In this document: positions 1-10,530 of the stretch, one piece after another | Layout: each line of letters opens with the position of its first letter | Position numbering within the stretch: the first letter of the stretch is position 1 | NCBI GenBank assembly: GCA_902362925.1 | Contig: CABIYL010000005.1 | Origin: Pseudoflavonifractor sp902362925 | GTDB taxonomy: Bacteria; Bacillota; Clostridia; Oscillospirales; Oscillospiraceae | Length of the DNA stretch: 64,000 bases | Reading direction: 5' to 3' (one strand) | Notes under the pieces: model-generated | What the model was told of the DNA's origin: nothing | Database searches by the model: none | The model's input: only the letters and a program-made list of their open reading frames with translations | Program-made: the position numbers and the translations under genes

Positions 1-60
1 ACCGGACAGGGGAAGAACACCGTTGCGGCTGCAGGGACAATCTGGTATAGTTGGAACTGA
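1..60 (+). CDS. Possible C-terminal end of an upstream gene (partial)
   Basis: Frame 1 is open from the window edge to a TGA at 58-60 and would encode 19 residues. The fragment is too short to recognise. It is followed by about 100 bases with no gene before the adenosyltransferase ribosome site. It may equally be non-coding. Confidence 0.25.
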   Translation, partial: TGQGKNTVAAAGTIWYSWN

Positions 61-161
61 CAGGACAGCGGTCCGGCAGCGGAGCTGCAGAGTTTCAAGA
101 TTTTTTCTGGGAGTGCTCCCAGACAGCACCCGGCGGATCTGAAAAATAAGGAGGAGCGGCC

Positions 162-677
162 ATGATTCACATCTACTGCGGAGACGGGAAGGGAAAGACC
201 ACCTGTGCCTTTGGCCTGGCCCTGCGGGCGGCGGGCCGGGGAAGAAAGGTGCTCATCACCCAGTTTCTCAAGAGCGGGGACAGCGGCGAGCGGGCCGCCA
301 TGGCCCATGTGCCCGGCGTGACGCTGCTGGAGGTGCCCGAGCGGATGAAGTTCACCTTCCGGATGACTGAAGAGGAGAAGGTATCCTTCGGCGCCCGGAT
401 GAAAGCTCTTCTGGAGCAGACACGGGCTGTGGTGGAGAAAGGGGAGCTGGGCATGCTGGTGATGGACGAGTGCTGTGCGGCTGTGGCCAAGGGTCTGCTG
501 CCCCTGGAGGATGTGCTCAGCCTTCTGGACAGCGTGCCGGAGGACCTGGAGGTGATCATCACCGGCCGGAACCCGGACCCTGCCCTGGTGGAGCGTGCCG
601 ACTACATCACCGAGATGAAAAAAATCCGCCACCCCTTTGACAAGGGTGTGGCCGCCCGCAAGGGCATCGAGTGGTAA
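162..677 (+). CDS. cobO: Cob(I)yrinic acid a,c-diamide / corrinoid adenosyltransferase (CobO/BtuR family)
   Basis: The 171-residue cytoplasmic protein should transfer the adenosyl group of ATP to Co(I) corrinoids to make the adenosylcobalamin form. It has the family P-loop near the N-terminus (GDGKGKTT, residues 7-14), a Walker B-like stretch LVMDE around residue 100, and the TGRNPDP segment near residue 135. Length matches the BtuR/CobO family. The ATG follows a GGAGG ribosome site at about 150-155, and a strong terminator follows the stop, so it ends a transcript. No cobalamin riboswitch is visible in the 161 bases available upstream. It stands alone here, with no other cobalamin genes nearby, and may serve salvage. 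Confidence 0.9.
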   Translation: MIHIYCGDGKGKTTCAFGLALRAAGRGRKVLITQFLKSGDSGERAAMAHVPGVTLLEVPERMKFTFRMTEEEKVSFGARMKALLEQTRAVVEKGELGMLVMDECCAAVAKGLLPLEDVLSLLDSVPEDLEVIITGRNPDPALVERADYITEMKKIRHPFDKGVAARKGIEW

Positions 678-689
678 TATGCAGAGTGT

Positions 690-723
690 GCGCGCCGGGT
701 GGAAACCCGGCGCGCTTTCTGTC
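690..723 (+). terminator. Intrinsic terminator after cobO
   Basis: An 11-bp GC-rich stem (690-700 with 705-715) closes a GGAA tetraloop and is followed by TTTCTGTCTTT. Confidence 0.85.
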
Positions 724-922
724 TTTAAGAGGCGGAAAAGTGGATAATCTGGAATAAAAAACCGTACAAATGAACCGCCTAAAAAAGAAATAAAAATAAC
801 ATTTTACACAATAACAAAAACAGGAAAACGGGGAAAATGTATAAATAGTGCATTTATAAAAGTCAAAAATCCGGGTAAATTTTTGGTCAAATAAAATATT
901 GCATAATTTATACAATGAAACC
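724..922. other. AT-rich gene-free stretch upstream of the ppdK promoter
   Basis: No gene is visible from the cobO terminator to the ppdK ribosome site, about 350 bases. Bases 760-920 are strikingly A/T rich compared with the GC-rich genes around them and lie directly upstream of a good -35/-10 pair. They may act as an extended UP-element or regulator-binding region for ppdK. No clear inverted repeat was seen. Confidence 0.5.
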
Positions 923-950
923 TTGAAAAGTTTTGACAAAATGATATAAT
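923..950 (+). promoter_or_regulatory. Promoter of ppdK
   Basis: TTGAAA at 923-928 and a perfect TATAAT at 945-950 are separated by 16 bases. They lie about 120 bases before the ppdK start, leaving a long leader. A TTGACA at 933-938 is too close to the -10 to serve as the -35. Confidence 0.7.
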
Positions 951-1072
951 GATTTCCATTAAGGGGAAATCAGGCTGCGGCAGCCTGCGCGTCTTCCGAA
1001 GAGAAACTGTCGTCCCTTACGGAAGGACAGACACCACGCTTGCATCCCCATCCCGCTAAGGAGGAAGTATAC

Positions 1073-3706
<2,634 letters not shown>

Positions 3707-3730
3707 GGGCGCATAGCAGCATCCAAATAA

Positions 3731-3765
3731 ACAGGCGCACCGCTTAAAACGGTGCGCCTGTTTTT
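3731..3765 (+). terminator. Intrinsic terminator after ppdK
   Basis: A 12-bp perfect stem (3731-3742 with 3750-3761), a 7-base loop and a T-tract. Confidence 0.9.
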
Positions 3766-3807
3766 ATCCCCGGCTTAAAATCTGATTCAAGAGGAGGAAA
3801 ACAGTGT

Positions 3808-4089
3808 ATGGACGAGAATCTCAGCAATATCATTACACTCAACGACGAGAACGGAGACGAGGTCCGGTTTGAGTTCCTGGATTTGGTGGAATATGAAGGG
3901 GAGAAGTACGTCGTTCTGCTGCCGGAGGACGGAGACGGAGAGGTAGTCATCCTTCGGCTGGACGACACCGACCTGGACAGCGAGGAGGATACCTTCCTGG
4001 GCGTTGAGGATGAGGAGACACTGCAGGCTGTGTTCGGCATCTTCAAGGAGAAGTACAAGGACGAGCTTGAGTTTGCCGATGAGGAGTAA
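3808..4089 (+). CDS. DUF1292 family protein
   Basis: A 93-residue, very acidic soluble protein of the DUF1292 (YrzB-like) family, of unknown function. Typical family features are the N-terminal ITLNDENGDEVRFEFLD strand region, the YVVLLPED segment and the C-terminal helix VFGIFKEKYKDE. The ATG follows AAGAGGAGGAAA with good spacing. In many Firmicutes such genes sit near yrrK/mreB-type genes; here it stands alone between two terminators, so context does not help with function. Confidence 0.8.
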   Translation: MDENLSNIITLNDENGDEVRFEFLDLVEYEGEKYVVLLPEDGDGEVVILRLDDTDLDSEEDTFLGVEDEETLQAVFGIFKEKYKDELEFADEE

Positions 4090-4140
4090 GCTGTCCCCGT
4101 GAACAGGGGAGAGCTTCGGCACTGACTGCCGTAGCGAAAA

Positions 4141-4177
4141 AGGAGCGCACCGCTGTCAGGCGGTGCGCTCCTTTTGT
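4141..4177. terminator. Bidirectional terminator between DUF1292 and FUSC genes
   Basis: A 13-bp stem (4141-4153 with 4160-4172) is flanked by A-rich sequence on the left and CTTTTGTATTT on the right. It can stop both the plus-strand DUF1292 gene and the convergent minus-strand membrane protein gene. Confidence 0.85.
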
Positions 4178-4197
4178 ATTTGACGTCCAGGCGAATG

Positions 4198-5286
4198 TTA
4201 AAGCGGCTGCTCCGCTTTGGCAGCGGGCAGAAGCCGGATGGCCACCAGGCGATGGAAGAGGGCCGCAAAGGCCAGGCCGAAGGTTACGCCCAGAAGGGTG
4301 TCCGCAATGCGCAGGACCACGGCGCCCTGGATTCCGTATATCCCGGCGCCCAGCATCAGCGCGCCCAGGCAGTTCATGGCCGTCTTATACCGGTAGTCCG
4401 TGCAGAAGCCCAGGCACAATCCGCCCAGAGGCCCCAGCAGCGGACGCAGGGATTCCGGTACAATTAGATACAGGACAAAGAAGATGCAGGAACCCGCCAC
4501 AGCTCCGGCGATTCTCTGCCAGAAACGGGTGAACGTATTGCCGGAATAGGGGTATTCCGACAGCAGGGAGGCACAGGCAAAGCCCATCCACATAAAACGC
4601 TCCACGCCAAAGACCTGTCCGGCCGTCAGGACCAGGCTGACGCCCAGGGCCATGCGCAGCTGCCACAGGCAGACGGGTTGGGACAGGTCAAATTTCCGCA
4701 CCACGTGATGGAAGCGGACCTCACGGTGCTGATGGCGGTGCTTGGCAAACAGGATTGCGCCGCAGAGCAGATAGCCGACCAGCGCCAGGAGACCGCGGCG
4801 CATCAGGGCCTCGCCGGTGACGGGGTTGCCCGTAAGATAGATGTACGCAAAGCTGTACAGGCCGCCGTTTCCCATCTCGGGCCGCTGGGTGGTCATATAG
4901 AGAAGGGCAAAGAAGCTGGCAAAGTGGAGCGGAATCAGGAAAACCGGCGGAACCACTGCCGCCGCGCAGGGCGCCAGTACCAGAATGGCCAGCGCTGCCG
5001 CCAGAGTTAAGAGGGAGTCCCCGATGCAGTACTCAAAATTGACGAACCGGATGCCCAGCATGATGCAGAACAGGGCCACGGCCAGCGGGGTGTTGTCCGA
5101 GCCGAACACGCTGGACAGCAGGCTTATGAATACGATGGCAAAGGCCACAATCAGTGCGGAACGTACGGCGATGGCCGTCCAGTAATAGATTTTTTCCTGC
5201 CTGGTGCCGCAGGCGGCGATTTTGCGCTTGAGGATGGCAGGGTCCAGCTGCAGCGCGTCATAAAATTTCATGTTCGTTGTTTTCAT
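4198..5286 (-). CDS. FUSC-family (aromatic acid exporter-like) membrane protein
   Basis: A 362-residue integral membrane protein with several hydrophobic segments in two halves: one set before about residue 180, then a His/Arg-rich cytoplasmic linker (KHRHQHREVRFHH), then a second set. This resembles FUSC/YgaH-type proteins linked to efflux of aromatic acids or other small molecules. The chosen ATG at 5286 has GGAGAAAGG just upstream and overlaps the preceding marR by 29 bases, so the two genes are translationally linked. The MarR partner suggests that expression responds to a toxic or phenolic effector, which is an inference. The substrate is unknown. Confidence 0.7.
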   Translation of the reverse strand: MKTTNMKFYDALQLDPAILKRKIAACGTRQEKIYYWTAIAVRSALIVAFAIVFISLLSSVFGSDNTPLAVALFCIMLGIRFVNFEYCIGDSLLTLAAALAILVLAPCAAAVVPPVFLIPLHFASFFALLYMTTQRPEMGNGGLYSFAYIYLTGNPVTGEALMRRGLLALVGYLLCGAILFAKHRHQHREVRFHHVVRKFDLSQPVCLWQLRMALGVSLVLTAGQVFGVERFMWMGFACASLLSEYPYSGNTFTRFWQRIAGAVAGSCIFFVLYLIVPESLRPLLGPLGGLCLGFCTDYRYKTAMNCLGALMLGAGIYGIQGAVVLRIADTLLGVTFGLAFAALFHRLVAIRLLPAAKAEQPL

Positions 5287-5701
5287 GCCCTTTCTCCATA
5301 TGTGCGGCAAGCTTATCCGCGTAGTACATAAACATCTCAAAATCCTTGCCGGCTCTCCGCCACAGGTCGTAAAAGGGCTGCAAAATGCTCTCGTATCCCT
5401 GTTTCAGTTCCGCAAGGCCCACCTCGGTGATGAACAGCTGGTAGCTCCGCTCATCGGTGGCGTTGCGCTGCTTGGAAATGCAGTTTTTCTCATAGAGCGC
5501 CTTCAGGCAGCGGCTCACCGCTTCCTTTTTCATTCCGGTTCCCTGGCTGAGCAAAACGGGGGTGTTCTGCTCGGGACGCAGGTACAGATGTGCCAAAAGC
5601 TCACATTCGCTGACCGTCAGCGCGGATTTGCGTTCAGGCAGCAGAGAACGCATGATTTTTTGCATCTGCTGCTGATAGTGAACCATGTCTGTCCACTCCA
5701 T
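5258..5701 (-). CDS. MarR family transcriptional regulator
   Basis: A 147-residue winged-helix regulator. The central part (ALTVSECELLAHLYLRPEQN then VLLSQGTGMKKEAVSRCLKALYEK) is the MarR helix-turn-helix, followed by a wing with the conserved DER of RNATDERSYQL. The ATG at 5701 is chosen because AAAGGAG lies at the right distance; an in-frame TTG six codons earlier overlaps that ribosome site. It is the first gene of a two-gene operon with the FUSC-type transporter. A perfect palindrome over its own -10 box indicates autorepression. Confidence 0.88.
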   Translation of the reverse strand: MEWTDMVHYQQQMQKIMRSLLPERKSALTVSECELLAHLYLRPEQNTPVLLSQGTGMKKEAVSRCLKALYEKNCISKQRNATDERSYQLFITEVGLAELKQGYESILQPFYDLWRRAGKDFEMFMYYADKLAAHMEKGHENNEHEIL

Positions 5702-5723
5702 ATGGGTTCTCCTTTGCAATATA

Positions 5724-5765
5724 ATTAACTTTGTTAATCATATGCTTCAAAGCCACTTTTGTCAA
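5724..5765 (-). promoter_or_regulatory. marR promoter with palindromic operator
   Basis: On the minus strand, TTGACA (5760-5765) and TATGAT (5737-5742) are 17 bases apart. A perfect inverted repeat ATTAAC-TTT-GTTAAT at 5724-5738 overlaps the -10 box and the start site, the usual position for a MarR repressor site. Confidence 0.8.
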
Positions 5766-5774
5766 TAGTGGAAT

Positions 5775-5806
5775 AAAAAACGCCGCCCCCATCGGGGCGG
5801 CGTTTT
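5775..5806 (-). terminator. Terminator of the iron alcohol dehydrogenase gene
   Basis: A GC stem (CGCCGCCCC with GGGGCGGCG, 5781-5802) is flanked by A and T tracts. It lies just past the minus-strand dehydrogenase stop and could also stop transcripts from the other side. Confidence 0.85.
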
Positions 5807-5828
5807 TGTATAGCGGAATATGGGCAAA

Positions 5829-6977
5829 TCAGGCGAAAATCTTCTCCAGCAGAGCCAGCGCGTCTGCCTCCGTCATCTTGCGGGGATTGAAGGCCTGGAA
5901 CAGCTCCTCGGAAATCTCCTTGGCCATCTGGGGGAACAGGGAGCGGTCGATGTTCCACTCCTTGGGCCCCTTCAGGTGGAGGTCCACGTCGCGGAAGGAG
6001 ATGAGGGCGTTGCGGGCCTTGGCGCCCAGCTCCTCGGGGGTCTCGTTGCCGGTGAGCAGCGCGCCGAACTGCTTGGCCACCCGGCGGGTCTTTTCGGGGG
6101 CGGCAGGCGCGTTGAACTCGATGACATAGGGCAGAGCATAGGCGCAGGCAAAGCCGTGGGGGATGTGGAAGTGGGCGCCGATGACATGGGCCAGGGAGTG
6201 ACCGGCGTGGGTGTGGCCGTACCGCAGCATCCAGCCGCCCATGAGGCAGGCGGCCGCCATGTTGCTGCGGGCCTCAATGTTGCTGCCGTCGGCCACGGCC
6301 ACAGGCAGCCACCGGGTCACCATCTCCATCACGCGCTTGGAGATCTGGTCGGACAGCAGGGTGGCAGCAGTGCCGGTGTAGGACTCCACGCCGTGGGCCA
6401 GGGTGTCAAAGCCGGTGGAAGCGGTGATGTGGGGCGGCATACCCACCATCAGCTCCGGGTCCACCACCGCATACTCGGAGGAGGCCAGGGTGGCCAGGAT
6501 GGGGTACTTCACGCCGTCATCGCCGGTGATGACCAGACCGTCAGACAGCTCGCTGCCGGTGCCGGAGGTGGTGGGCACCACAATGAGGCCGGGGGCGGCC
6601 TTCATCTCGTCGCCCTTGGCAAAGCGGATGATGGGACCCTCGTTGTAGCGCAGGATGTTGACGGCCTTGCCGGTATCCATGGCGGAACCGCCGCCCACAC
6701 CGATGACAAGGTCACAGCTCTGGCTGGTGTAGGTCTCCCAGGCGGCAGCCACCACCCTGGTGGAGGGGTCGGGCTCCACGCCATCGAACAGCGCAGGCTC
6801 CAGCCCGGCGTCCTTCAGCACGGTCAGCACCTTTCCGGCAATTCCGGCGGCCACAATGCCCTTGTCCGTCACCACCAGGGGACGGCTGCTGTTTTCCAGC
6901 TTGACCAGCTCAGCCAGCTCAGCCAGCTTGCCGGCGCCAAATACGATTTTTACATTCTGCACAAGCTCAAACTGCAT
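5829..6977 (-). CDS. Iron-containing (group III) alcohol dehydrogenase
   Basis: A 382-residue NAD(P)-dependent, metal-dependent alcohol dehydrogenase. It shows the cofactor loop GGGSAMD (95-101) and the four metal ligands expected from the family: Asp191 and His195 in GFDTLAHGVESY, His260 and His274 in HAGHSLAHVIGAHFHIPHG. It likely interconverts an alcohol and an aldehyde for the acylating aldehyde dehydrogenase encoded 6 kb away. The ATG has AAGGAGGAG upstream. It lies downstream of, and on the same strand as, the LuxR/MalT-type regulator, but has its own promoter-like region. Substrate is unknown; members act on 1,3-propanediol, 4-hydroxybutyrate, lactaldehyde, sulfoacetaldehyde and others. 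Confidence 0.9.
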   Translation of the reverse strand: MQFELVQNVKIVFGAGKLAELAELVKLENSSRPLVVTDKGIVAAGIAGKVLTVLKDAGLEPALFDGVEPDPSTRVVAAAWETYTSQSCDLVIGVGGGSAMDTGKAVNILRYNEGPIIRFAKGDEMKAAPGLIVVPTTSGTGSELSDGLVITGDDGVKYPILATLASSEYAVVDPELMVGMPPHITASTGFDTLAHGVESYTGTAATLLSDQISKRVMEMVTRWLPVAVADGSNIEARSNMAAACLMGGWMLRYGHTHAGHSLAHVIGAHFHIPHGFACAYALPYVIEFNAPAAPEKTRRVAKQFGALLTGNETPEELGAKARNALISFRDVDLHLKGPKEWNIDRSLFPQMAKEISEELFQAFNPRKMTEADALALLEKIFA

Positions 6978-7003
6978 GATAAAACTCCTCCTTCAGGGTG
7001 CAC

Positions 7004-7024
7004 ACTATAATTTCACAAATATTT
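7004..7024 (-). promoter_or_regulatory. Putative ADH promoter -10 and shared CACAAAT motif
   Basis: On the minus strand a TATAGT (7004-7009) lies about 27 bases before the dehydrogenase start, with no good -35, as expected for an activator-dependent promoter. Next to it, plus-strand bases 7011-7024 read TTTCACAAATATTT. The same 14 bases occur upstream of the aldehyde dehydrogenase gene at 12760-12773. Confidence 0.45.
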
Positions 7025-7112
7025 TAAGAGGAGGCGGGAGGCTTGGCTTGTAAAAATCGGCACTGGAAGGGAAAAACGGTAAAAAATTTTTTAACAGAGA
7101 GGATACCTCTGG

Positions 7113-9599
7113 TTACTCCAGCAGACCCATGGCCTTGGCCGTCTGGATGGCGGAGATTTTGTTGTTGACCTCCAGCTTCTGGTAGATATTTTTCACATGG
7201 TAGCGGACGGTGGGTACGGAGATAAAGAGGGAAGAGGCGATTTCCTCGTGCTTCATCCCGCTGGAGAGCATCTGGAGGATATCATGCTCCCGTTCAGACA
7301 GGGTTACGGTGGGCGGGAGGAGGCAGGCCACGCTCCGCTGATAGTGCTCGCAGTGGCGGATTATCTGGGCCAGAAATGCCTGGGGCACCTTTTTGGAATT
7401 GCGGACTTTGCGGAGCATGTCCATAATGCCCAGGGCATTTTCGGCAAAGGGCATGACCACATTGTCCTGGGCAGCCAGCACCAGGGCCTGCTCCAGCTTT
7501 TCGCAGCCGGCCTCAATGCCGTACAGCTTTTCGCTGGCGATGGCGGCGCAGATATCGTTGTGGATATAGCCCAGCTGGTTCTGATAGAGGTCAAATTTCT
7601 TCCGGAATTCCTGACACAGCACCTCCAGCCGGACAAAGGCGCCCGTCAGCAGCACCGCCCGCATGCACACAATGTAGGGAAAGGCCATGCCCTGGAACAT
7701 GAAATGGCCTGTGTCCATGTTGTTTTCCCGCAGCCAGGCGGGGATTCCCGCAACTCTTCCGAAACAGCTGCTGGTATAGGCGGAGCAGAGCTCCAGGGTG
7801 GTGTTGAGGACGCTGCTGTTTTCCTTGCTGAGCCGTCCGGCCAAATCCTTCAGCAGACGTTCACCCTCCTGGAATTTTCCGTGATAGAGGGCCAGCCGGG
7901 CCAGAACAAAGGTGGCGCACAGCTCGATGGAGGTCTGGTGGTAAAGACGGGACTGGTAGATGGCTTTTTGCGCATGGAGCTCCACGTCATCCAGATTGCC
8001 GGTCTCCAGGGCGTACTCCGCCAGGGCCAGAGGCTCGCTGCCCGCGCCGCAGCCCTCCACCGCCTGGGCCAGGGTATGAAAATTGTGGGCAATCAGCTGG
8101 GCGGTCTCCCGCAGCTTTCCCGGCTCCTTGTAGTAGCAGTAGAGCAGATGGGGCGCACCAAAGGTAAATTCCGCATGGCTGTTGACCACGCAGGAGTATC
8201 GGCCGTTGAAGTAGCGCACCGCCAGCTCGGCGTGGCGAATGACCTGGCGGACATCGTTGAAGGCCACAAAAACCCAGGTGTTGTGGATTTCTCCCAGCAG
8301 GAAGGTGCGGTAATTCTCGCTGATGTCCTTGGCGTTCAGGAAATGCTCCTCCAGATGCTCCAGGTGAAGTTCCAATTCACCCCGGGCAGAGGGCGGCTCA
8401 CTGAGGGCTTTGATACGGATATGGCGCAGGGTGGCCAGGGGATAGCGGAATGCCGTGGAGGGGGCCAGTCCCTCAAAGATTTTGTGGACCTGGGGGAAGT
8501 GGGCGAATTGAATATCCCGCCGCTCCATGCTGTTCAAATCCTGGAGGATTTCCTCCACCTCGCCGGAGCGGTAGAGATAATCGTAGGCCAGAATCCGCTT
8601 TCCGTGGTTTAAAAACCAGCGGCCCATCCTGTACCAGAGGGGCTTTGGGTTCAAACCAGCCTGTCTGCCCCGCTCCTGGAGAAATTTTTGGAACAAATCC
8701 GTCATCTTGTAGGCGCCCAGAGAGACATTGTAGGCGATAAAGGCGTTGTCCTGGGCCAGCGCCGTCAGCCGCCCGGCAGCGCCCGGGTCCTGGAGCGCAT
8801 AGGACACCTGCTCCGGCGTAAAGGCGTCCAGAAAGGAGAGGTTTTGCAGAAAGGTCTGGGTTTCAGCGTCATAAATGCTGTACAGATTCCTGTCCATCAG
8901 CTGGTCGATGTCCTGCCCGGCGCCGATGGACAGGCCCTGGCTCATGCCCCGGAGGATGAGGTAGATGCCCGAGATCCAGCCCCCCGTCCACCGGCCCAGC
9001 TGCTGGGCAAGTGTGGTGTCGTTGGGAAACTCCATCAGCTCCAGATAGGCCTGGATTTCGGTGGTGCGGAAGCGGAAAAGATCCTGTCCGCCCACCCAGC
9101 ACAGTCCACGCTGCTCCAAATCAGCTGTGGGTAGGCAGGGGGTGTTTCGGGTTAGGAGGACAATGTGCAGATTCTCCACCTGCTCTCCGGTAATCAGCGT
9201 CAGCAGAGCGGCTGTCTCGGGGCAGTCGATGAGCTGATAATCATCAATCACAAGCACAGTGGGACGGCTGTACTTTTTCTCACATATCAGCGCCACAATT
9301 TTGGCCTGCTGGGGAGGATTTTCGGGGAAACCAAGTTCCAGCAGCCGCTCCGCCATTTTGGGATCGCGGACGGCGATTCTGGAGGTGAGCCGTTCCCAGC
9401 AGTAAGCCATGGAGCCGCCGGAACCCAGCAGAGAGAGCCAGAGGGGTTCCAGCTGCGCGGTATGAAAATACTCCCGTACGGCGGTTGTCTTGCCGAACCC
9501 CATGGGGGCACGGAGGACGGTAAGCGGGTAGTCTAGTATCTGTTCCAGCTGCCGGTTTACCCGGGCACGGGACAGAATCCTGGCTCCGGGAAGCGTCAT
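7113..9599 (-). CDS. LuxR family transcriptional regulator, MalT/LAL type
   Basis: An 828-residue STAND-class regulator. The N-terminal NTPase has Walker A APMGFGKTT near residues 31-39 and a Walker B-like VLVIDDYQL. A long helical TPR-like middle follows, and a LuxR helix-turn-helix ends the protein (LSEREHDILQMLSSGM then VPTVRYHVKNIYQKL). Such proteins switch on target operons when a small molecule and ATP are bound. The ATG at 9599 sits after AAGGGG; a GTG three codons earlier overlaps the ribosome site. Its position between the alcohol dehydrogenase and the transporter/AraC/aldehyde dehydrogenase genes suggests control of this cluster. That is inferred from context and shared upstream motifs. 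Confidence 0.9.
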   Translation of the reverse strand: MTLPGARILSRARVNRQLEQILDYPLTVLRAPMGFGKTTAVREYFHTAQLEPLWLSLLGSGGSMAYCWERLTSRIAVRDPKMAERLLELGFPENPPQQAKIVALICEKKYSRPTVLVIDDYQLIDCPETAALLTLITGEQVENLHIVLLTRNTPCLPTADLEQRGLCWVGGQDLFRFRTTEIQAYLELMEFPNDTTLAQQLGRWTGGWISGIYLILRGMSQGLSIGAGQDIDQLMDRNLYSIYDAETQTFLQNLSFLDAFTPEQVSYALQDPGAAGRLTALAQDNAFIAYNVSLGAYKMTDLFQKFLQERGRQAGLNPKPLWYRMGRWFLNHGKRILAYDYLYRSGEVEEILQDLNSMERRDIQFAHFPQVHKIFEGLAPSTAFRYPLATLRHIRIKALSEPPSARGELELHLEHLEEHFLNAKDISENYRTFLLGEIHNTWVFVAFNDVRQVIRHAELAVRYFNGRYSCVVNSHAEFTFGAPHLLYCYYKEPGKLRETAQLIAHNFHTLAQAVEGCGAGSEPLALAEYALETGNLDDVELHAQKAIYQSRLYHQTSIELCATFVLARLALYHGKFQEGERLLKDLAGRLSKENSSVLNTTLELCSAYTSSCFGRVAGIPAWLRENNMDTGHFMFQGMAFPYIVCMRAVLLTGAFVRLEVLCQEFRKKFDLYQNQLGYIHNDICAAIASEKLYGIEAGCEKLEQALVLAAQDNVVMPFAENALGIMDMLRKVRNSKKVPQAFLAQIIRHCEHYQRSVACLLPPTVTLSEREHDILQMLSSGMKHEEIASSLFISVPTVRYHVKNIYQKLEVNNKISAIQTAKAMGLLE

Positions 9600-9946
9600 A
9601 TATACCACCCCTTATATTTATCCGACATTTCTGCCGTATTTTGCTGTTTTTTGTCGAATTCATGCTCAGAAAATGCCACAATTACACGAAAAATGCACTT
9701 TTCTGGCGGGAGTTTTTGGGCGTTTACCACAGAGGTAATTGAAAAAACTATCACAAATGATAGTTCACGGCGCAGGTCGTTTGCGGTAGGATAGAGCTGT
9801 GGCAAGGCTTCCCCCAAGAATATTCTGCATCTGTCAAGCCGATTTATTCGGGCGGATGCCCACGGCAGACGCCCGGCGTCTGGCCAGGGTACGCTGCCCC
9901 ACAGCGCGCCCTGGCCGGCCTGCTCTGCCAAAGCCACATGCTTTTA
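9600..9946. other. Gene-free region with several inverted repeats, upstream of the LuxR gene
   Basis: No gene is seen in these 347 bases. It holds three dyads: a perfect 8-bp repeat at 9746-9765, a perfect 8-bp repeat with one central base at 9866-9882, and GGCCAGGG paired with CCCTGGCC spanning roughly 9880-9917. The last two may form a terminator-like structure for the minus-strand NTF2-fold gene, but no T-tract follows. No clear sigma-A promoter for the LuxR gene was found. Confidence 0.5.
9746..9765. promoter_or_regulatory. Palindrome AACTATCA-CAAA-TGATAGTT, likely regulator site
   Basis: Perfect 8-bp arms around CAAA, about 150 bases upstream of the LuxR-type regulator start. Its centre, TCACAAAT, is shared with the motifs upstream of the alcohol and aldehyde dehydrogenase genes. 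A role as an operator is inferred. Confidence 0.5.
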
Positions 9947-10303
9947 TCAAACACTGGTGAAGTTATTGGAAATAATCCACCATGCTCCACCGTCCTCAAT
10001 CAGCTGGAGGTGCTGCTCAAGCCCGGCTCTCCCGGTGGTGCCCGCCTCATACACCACCGCGTCGGCAATCCGGCCGGTTATCGACAACGCCAGCAGCTCC
10101 GCCTGGGAACGCTCTGTCCCGCTGGTCAGAGCCGCTTCCGTCAAGAGCGGCGGCATGCCGGTGAGCAGCCTGTCGCCCAGATAACCGGATACCCGGGCGT
10201 CCCGGTGAAAACAGCTGAGCAGCGTATCCCGGTCTCCTTTCCAGCCGGCGTCCATATAGCGCCGGATCACCTCCCGTACCTGCTCAACTTCCGCATTTAT
10301 CAT
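9947..10303 (-). CDS. NTF2-fold / SnoaL-like protein (putative lumazine-binding type)
   Basis: A 118-residue soluble protein resembling the nuclear transport factor 2 / Lumazine_bd_2 group: VREVIRRYMDAGWKGDRDTLLSCFHRDARVSGYLGDRLL at the N-terminus and WWIISNNF at the end, typical of a cone-shaped alpha+beta barrel. Function is unknown; the fold serves small-molecule binding or isomerase activity. The ATG at 10303 is chosen because AAGGAGGAG precedes it; an upstream in-frame start overlaps this site. It is divergent from the MFS transporter gene and may share a control region with it. Confidence 0.65.
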   Translation of the reverse strand: MINAEVEQVREVIRRYMDAGWKGDRDTLLSCFHRDARVSGYLGDRLLTGMPPLLTEAALTSGTERSQAELLALSITGRIADAVVYEAGTTGRAGLEQHLQLIEDGGAWWIISNNFTSV

Positions 10304-10368
10304 GATATCTCCTCCTTCTTGTCGCACGGGTGTACGTGCTCGCCCTCAGACTACCACAAACAGCTCTA

Positions 10369-10384
10369 CTTATATTGTACAAAG
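10369..10384 (-). promoter_or_regulatory. CTTTGTACAATATAAG motif in the divergent intergenic region
   Basis: Read on the minus strand, this 16-base stretch contains the palindrome TTGTACAA. Eleven bases (TTTGTACAATA) are repeated on the plus strand at 12802-12812 upstream of the aldehyde dehydrogenase gene. It lies between the NTF2-fold and MFS genes. A shared operator for an AraC- or LuxR-type regulator is an inference. Confidence 0.4.
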
Positions 10385-10530
10385 TGGAACTTTCCATCCT
10401 TTTTCGACAAAAAATTTGAAAAAGGATGCCCGCCCCTATGCCAGAGTGCTGCCTGCCGGCTGAAAAACGGGCGTGTGGGGCGGTCTGTGGACGCAAGCGC
10501 AAAAAAGACAAGAAGAAGGAGGAATTTTCC

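Noticed and set aside
933..938. TTGACA as the -35 of ppdK
   Set aside because: Only six bases from the TATAAT; TTGAAA at 923-928 has a proper 16-base spacing.
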